A stretch of DNA of 64,000 bases, from contig CM067524.1 of assembly GCA_034509495.1 (NCBI GenBank), positions 221,436 to 285,435 of the forward strand, in the 5' to 3' direction. Positions within the stretch are counted from its first letter, which is position 1, and each line of letters opens with the position of its first letter. The notes under the pieces are model-generated. The model was not told the origin of the DNA and made no database searches. It saw only the letters and a program-made list of their open reading frames with translations. The stretch is from Acestrorhynchus altus (taxonomy: Eukaryota; Chordata; Actinopteri; Characiformes; Acestrorhynchidae). Of this stretch, positions 59,380 to 64,000 are shown piece after piece. A program made the position numbers and the translations under genes.

Positions 59380-60270
59380 TTTTTGTAGGACAGCGACAAG
59401 GTTCTGAATCAGATGTTCAGCTACGGGAAGCCAGTGAAGCGAGCAGAGTTTCGTGACAATGTGGGAAAGACGAGCCGTCCCGCTGCATTCTGGATGAAGA
59501 TTTAGATACATGTACTTGTAGACCAACAGTGATGGTGAGAAGGTGGGACAAAAACTGATCCACATTTGGACATTTGTACGTAGTTCAGTTTCCAGATCAC
59601 GTTATCTCTGACACACATTGGGGTCAGCTTTTCCAAGTTCATCTCACCCAGAGACTTGGACAAAACCGAGTCCAAATGAGGTCAAGACCAAGACAGGAAC
59701 AGGACTGGACTCCAGTGCTGCAACACAAACCTGATGTTTACGGGGGCAGTTTAGGTTCTACTGGCATAAGACCATTGCCTGCTGAATAGACATTAGGCCC
59801 TGTGACCCCTGGATCGCCACCGGCATTCAATCAGATGCTTCAAAACGACCACAATGACCAAGAACCTCAGTTATATACGCAGAAATGTCAATAACAAATG
59901 TCTTTAATTCCAAAACATTGAATCTCCTTTAATCAACTGCATGGCTCATTGCAACAGGTTAAGATATCAGCATGAATATTTACAGCAAATTCACAGCTCA
60001 TAGTGTTCTTCTACATACAGAAGTATGTGGAGCAGTTCCACCAATCAGAGGGTCCATGTGAGAAAGGTCAGGACAGTCCTATAATCAGCGCATGCAGGTT
60101 ATAGAGTTGGTTATACAACAACAGTGTTTCTGTTAAACATCAGGATTGATAAGAGTCGAATGGACTGATTAACTGAATGGAATGAAGTACATGTGAATAT
60201 ACTGACTTCTGGGGCAGATTTACTAGAAGTGGGCGTGGCTACACACTTTAAATCTGGCAGCACATTGTAC
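59380..60270. other. Intergenic region upstream of eif2b5
   Basis: 59.38-59.55 kb looks like an old dispersed repeat (AAGGTTCTGAATCAGATGTT recurs in similar form at about 62.83 kb). No gene recognised. Confidence 0.4.
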
Positions 60271-60274
60271 TACT

Positions 60275-60535
60275 TACACTCATCACCAAAAACAGCTTTA
60301 CCAAGAAGGACGTGTGGGACTGCAGTTCTGTTGTGAAGGAAGATGAAGGTGATCAGGGTCAATAACTGATGATAACTGTAGTCTGATCTGATCAATATTT
60401 ATTGATCTACTCATACAGAAGTGGTGTCTCTCAGTACCTGAATCATGTGCAGTCTCACAACATCAAACCTACCCACCAGGTTTCATTCCTTTTGGCTGAT
60501 TCCTTCTGGGTGCAACTATTTTGATGATGAGTGTA
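60275..60535. mobile_element. Tc1-derived MITE with both ends
   Basis: Starts TACACTCATCACCAAAAACA and ends with the inverse TTTGATGATGAGTGTA, flanked by TA. Inside, only the outer 150 and 100 bases of the 860-bp element at 8.57 kb remain, so it is a deletion derivative. Confidence 0.8.
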
Positions 60536-61744
60536 ATAAAGTCCCCGACGTTTGAGCTTTAGTTCCTATAAATACAGATATATAAAAGCTACAGGTGAGC
60601 GGACGACCTTTTGACCTTTATACAAACTCTCTTAACCCCTTCAACTCCACAGAACCTCCGATGGTTCCTGTTTCGTCCCCGTCTGGTATAACGTGGGGAC
60701 ACCATGTGGGGTAAAGGGCGAAACGGCGGTTTAGTAAACAGTAAATCTGCCCCTCTGTGTTTCACGGCTGGTGGTGGTGATGACTTGAGGTAGCTTGATA
60801 ACAGTTCCGCCTCAGTTTTACGACGTCAGTCTGATGTAAAAATGACACACGAACACAATAGAAAACAGCGTGGCTGACTGTGTGCGAAGGCCAAAGCCTC
60901 GGAGCTTCTGGAACTCTGGCAGCATGCTCAGGAGAGTGTGTGGGTGTGTGTTCCCGCCACACTCTCGGTCCGTGTGCACAGTGTTGAGGTGATGTGTGTG
61001 AGATACGGGTGTGTATCCATCACTGCACCACGAGTGAAAGGCAAGAAGGATTCTGGAAGACTAAAGAGTTCATAAACTCAGGTCTGCACTTCAGAGCTGG
61101 ACGATACGAACGCAATACGAAAGTTTTCTAACCACGCTTTCAGCTGCACCCACCACCGATGTGTGTATCGTGTCCGTTTGTTACTCTGATCCTGAGATAA
61201 GAAGCCTAGAACACGGATCTCGGGTTCTAAGAGCTGATAAATAGTAATTATGCAATAAAATGTTGAGTTAAATGACCTATGACCAGTTGAGTTGAGCTGG
61301 TCATCCAGCTCTGACCAGTTGAGTTGAGCTGGTCTAGCTGGTCATCCAGCTCTGACCAGTTGAGTTGAGCTGGTCGAGCTGGTTTAAATCTAATCTTCTG
61401 GGATTATATCCTGAAGCTGGTGTGACTTTTTGGTGGGTCTGTCCTGATGGTCTGATGAGAATCTGAACCGAGTATCTGAGTTATGGACCTTAATATTCAG
61501 GATTCATTAATGTTATTAATGAAAACACCACTGTCTGAGGGAACGCAGGTGGGAGCGGGTTTGTGCTTGGCTTTATTTGGGGTATCAGGCCACGCCGTGT
61601 GATACTGTACGACTGTCAGTCATCTCTGTGCTTAGATAATAAGATTTACTCCCTAAAATAAACACTGTTACATCATATATCATATTATAATCAGCCATAT
61701 TTTATGGTATTATGATCAATTTTGTTATTGTCATACAATAGATC

Positions 61745-62258
61745 ACCCTGAACACACCACAGAGCAGATATGATGTGGGTGGTGGGTCATTCTCAGCACT
61801 GCAGTCACACTGACATGGTGGTGGTGTGTTAGTGTGTGTTGCTGGTACGAGTGGATCAGACGCAGCAGTGCTGCTGGAGTGTTTAAACACTGTGTCCACT
61901 CACTGTCCACTCTATTAGACACTCCTACCGAGTGTCTCCACCTTGTAGATGTAAAGTCAGAGACAGAAGCTCATCTGTTTCTGCACAGTTTGTGTTGGTC
62001 GTCCTCTAGTCCTTCATCAGTGCTCACAGGACGCTGCTCACAGGACGCTGTCGGCTGGACGTTTCTGGTTGGTGGACTGTTCTCGCTCCAGCAGAGACAC
62101 TGAGGGGCTTAAACACTCCAGCAGCACTGCTGTGTGTGATCCACTCGTACCAGCGCAACACACACTAACACACCACCACCATGTCAGTGTGACTGCAGTG
62201 CTGAGAATGACCCACCACCCACATCATATCTGCTCTGTGGTGGTCCTGTGGGGTCCTG
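61745..62258. mobile_element. Foldback MITE family copy 6 with long inverted arms
   Basis: The arms 61758-61890 and 62108-62239 are near-perfect reverse complements (about 130 bases), separated by about 215 bases. The sequences are those of the family at 10.2, 29.9, 33.2, 49.6 and 52.6 kb. It has no ORF. Confidence 0.8.
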
Positions 62259-62739
62259 GAGGTGAAGGCAGGTTTGAGTAGAACCTATCGGAGTGATTAT
62301 CGATGTGGTCGTAGCCTCAGGGCTCCAGGGTTCAGCTACTGAAGAAAATTAATTTGCATATCGTCCAGCTCTAATGCACAGAATATTATTAAACACCACA
62401 GATGCACCACTTCCCCAGCTCACCCAGTTCACCCAGCAGGCTTCAGGGTGGACCTGACATGCAAGTGTGTGTATGTGTGTGTGTGTGTGTGTGTGTGAGT
62501 GTGGAACAAGCACCGTTAAAGATGAAGAATTTTAAAATCCACAGACTGAACACACGCGGGAACAGTCTACTCGTGCTGTCTGGAGTGGCTCTGCACAAAA
62601 CAGGGGGTAAACGTCTACCAGGTTCCACCACAGCTGTACTCTTCTGGGGGCTGCACTGAACTGCCTTTTCTTCCTAGAGATGTTTTAGTGGCTCCAACTA
62701 TCATCTGTATCCTCCCTGTGATTCAGCTTCTGAAACAAC

Positions 62740-63150
62740 AACCCAAAAAAATAGCTGCACCCAGATGGAGCTGTAGAGGTTCCTAATGGAGGTGCTGGTC
62801 CATTTTTGGCTTCATAGACCAGCATCAAGGTTCTAAATCTGATGTTCAGCTACAGGAAGCCAATGAAGGGAACGTATCACTGGAGTGTGTGTTCAGAAAA
62901 GGTAGAACCACTGGATGCAGAACCTCATTAACGTAACATTGGTCTGTTAAAGTGTCTGTAATGAAGATCAAAGGTGATCTGCACCCACACATCACACCAG
63001 ACCTTCTGGATACAGGACAACAAACCGCTGACCACGGTGTCTCCACACACGGATTCGTTGGTCATCTCCACCGAGTCTAAAGCAGAACTTCTAACTGCAG
63101 ATGAAAAAGTGGGTTCCTTCTGGGTGCAGCATTTTTTTGAGCATCGGCTG
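62740..63150 (-). mobile_element. Tc1-like remnant
   Basis: Both flanks show the terminus motif (AATAGCTGCACCCAGA at 62.75 kb; TTCCTTCTGGGTGCAGCATT at about 63.13 kb). The minus strand encodes pieces of transposase (SPLIFITDTLTDQCYVNEVL). It is internally rearranged. Confidence 0.65.
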
Positions 63151-63396
63151 AAAACTGAAGCCCCGCCTACCCTGACTGGATAACAGAGGACAAACACGCA
63201 AGTGAGCGACTCCAGAGGTCCACAAAGTAAGTTCCCTTTTTACCTTCTGGACCAGCTTCACACCCTAGTCCCTCAAAGAAGTTCAAATCCCACCTCACTA
63301 CAGTGTGACCCCCTCCCCCCACCAGCCCCCCTCTCCCGAGTCTACACGGTGAATAATCCCATCCAGCTCAGCTGGTGTGACCACGGCTCGCGGCCG

Positions 63397-64000
63397 TTAG
63401 GACTCGTCCAGCTGCTGAGCGATGAACTCCTGAATGCACTTCCGGTACTGCTGCTCGGTGTGACTCTGAGAGTGGACGTAATGACCCGACTGACCCAGAG
63501 ACCCCTCCGACTCCTTCAGCTCCTCGTTCATCTTCGCCAGACGCAACCTGAAACAACGAGAGAGAGTAAGGTCAGAAGAGACTCATTGGCCATTATATTG
63601 GAAACACCTACTACATACCAAGCATATTCACATGAATGCAATCAGACACACACACAGCGTCAGCAAGCTGCACAGAAATGTTCTGACAAACAGATTGGGA
63701 CGCTCTGAACCCTCCGTAATCCAACGGTCACCAGGCCCAGTGTTAAGCGTGGACGAGTGGGGTATAAACCCCTGCATGATGGGGTTCTCTGAAGTGCTGA
63801 TGGAGCTCCATACAATCATCCAAAATCATTACCTGCTTCCCTGATGTTTTTACTCTAACAGGGCTGTATGCAATCAAATCCTCCTCACGGCAATGTTCCA
63901 ACACCTACAGTAAAGCTTTGCAAGAAGAGCAGATGCTGTTACTGCAGCAAAGGTGTGTGTGTGTGTGTGTGTGTTAACATACAGGGTGACGATGTCAGCA
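63397..64000 (-). CDS. 3' end of an unrecognised gene (two exons seen, 5'-partial)
   Basis: Last exon 63397-63547 (stop TAA at 63397-63399). The preceding exon enters from 63983 to beyond the window, with donor GTATGT. The splice phase matches (CT/G, Leu). The visible protein runs ADIVTLLRLAKMNEELKESE, then a Gly/Ser/His turn (GSLGQSGHYVHSQSH) and a helical end (QQYRKCIQEFIAQQLDES). It is charged, amphipathic and likely helical, and could be the C-terminus of a coiled-coil or helical-bundle protein. I cannot assign a family. The intron holds a TG repeat at 63952-63974. That the exons are real is supported by good splice sites and phase; the function is unknown. Confidence 0.6.

Noticed and set aside
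1..64000. CRISPR array, phage, operon or bacterial defence system
   Set aside because: All genes have vertebrate introns and families. Tandem repeats here lack CRISPR-type unique spacers of constant length.

Overview
The window is teleost nuclear DNA. It has short exons with GT/AG introns, many CA/TG microsatellites, internally deleted Tc1-like transposons, tRNA-derived SINE pieces, a LINE 3' end, and tandem C2H2 zinc-finger genes. The repeat families suggest an otophysan-type fish, but the species cannot be fixed from sequence alone. No prokaryotic system, CRISPR array or rRNA is present.

Layout. (1) 1-17.7 kb, plus strand: the 3' half of a phospholipase B1 gene (plb1). It comprises the tail of one GDSL-lipase module, a complete module (exons 1737-8073), and a last module with membrane anchor (11641-17589, poly(A) signal at 17720). 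The last module has a 2-nt frameshift at about 12731, and one intron carries an inverted, near-identical copy of exon 9. (2) 18.9-44.1 kb, minus strand: six C2H2 zinc-finger arrays, called A to F here. B, D and F are open. A, C and E are broken by stops or frameshifts. Related 5' exons with CTCF-like and CCAAT motifs lie at about 23.0, 31.1 and 44.0 kb, upstream of B, D and F, with two decayed relatives at 36.8 and 38.8 kb. (3) 45.2-48.7 kb, plus strand: a five-exon MUL1/GIDE-like mitochondrial membrane protein that stops before the RING domain expected of MUL1. (4) 50.6-58.9 kb, minus strand: a complete 16-exon eif2b5 gene (702 codons plus stop, all phases consistent). Its start-codon region is repeated four times in tandem towards the upstream side. 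(5) 59.4-63.4 kb: repeat-rich intergenic DNA. (6) 63.4-64.0 kb, minus strand: the last exon and the edge of the preceding exon of a gene I do not recognise.

The genes do not form a pathway. plb1 is a secretory or brush-border type phospholipase, eif2b5 is the catalytic subunit of a translation factor, the MUL1-like protein belongs to the outer mitochondrial membrane, and the zinc-finger genes are a lineage-specific cluster evolving by duplication and decay. The most unusual structures are the inverted exon copy inside plb1, the duplicated eif2b5 start region, the alternating intact/broken zinc-finger genes with conserved 5' motifs, and the RING-less MUL1 relative. Exon coordinates were read by eye from splice signals and codon phase.
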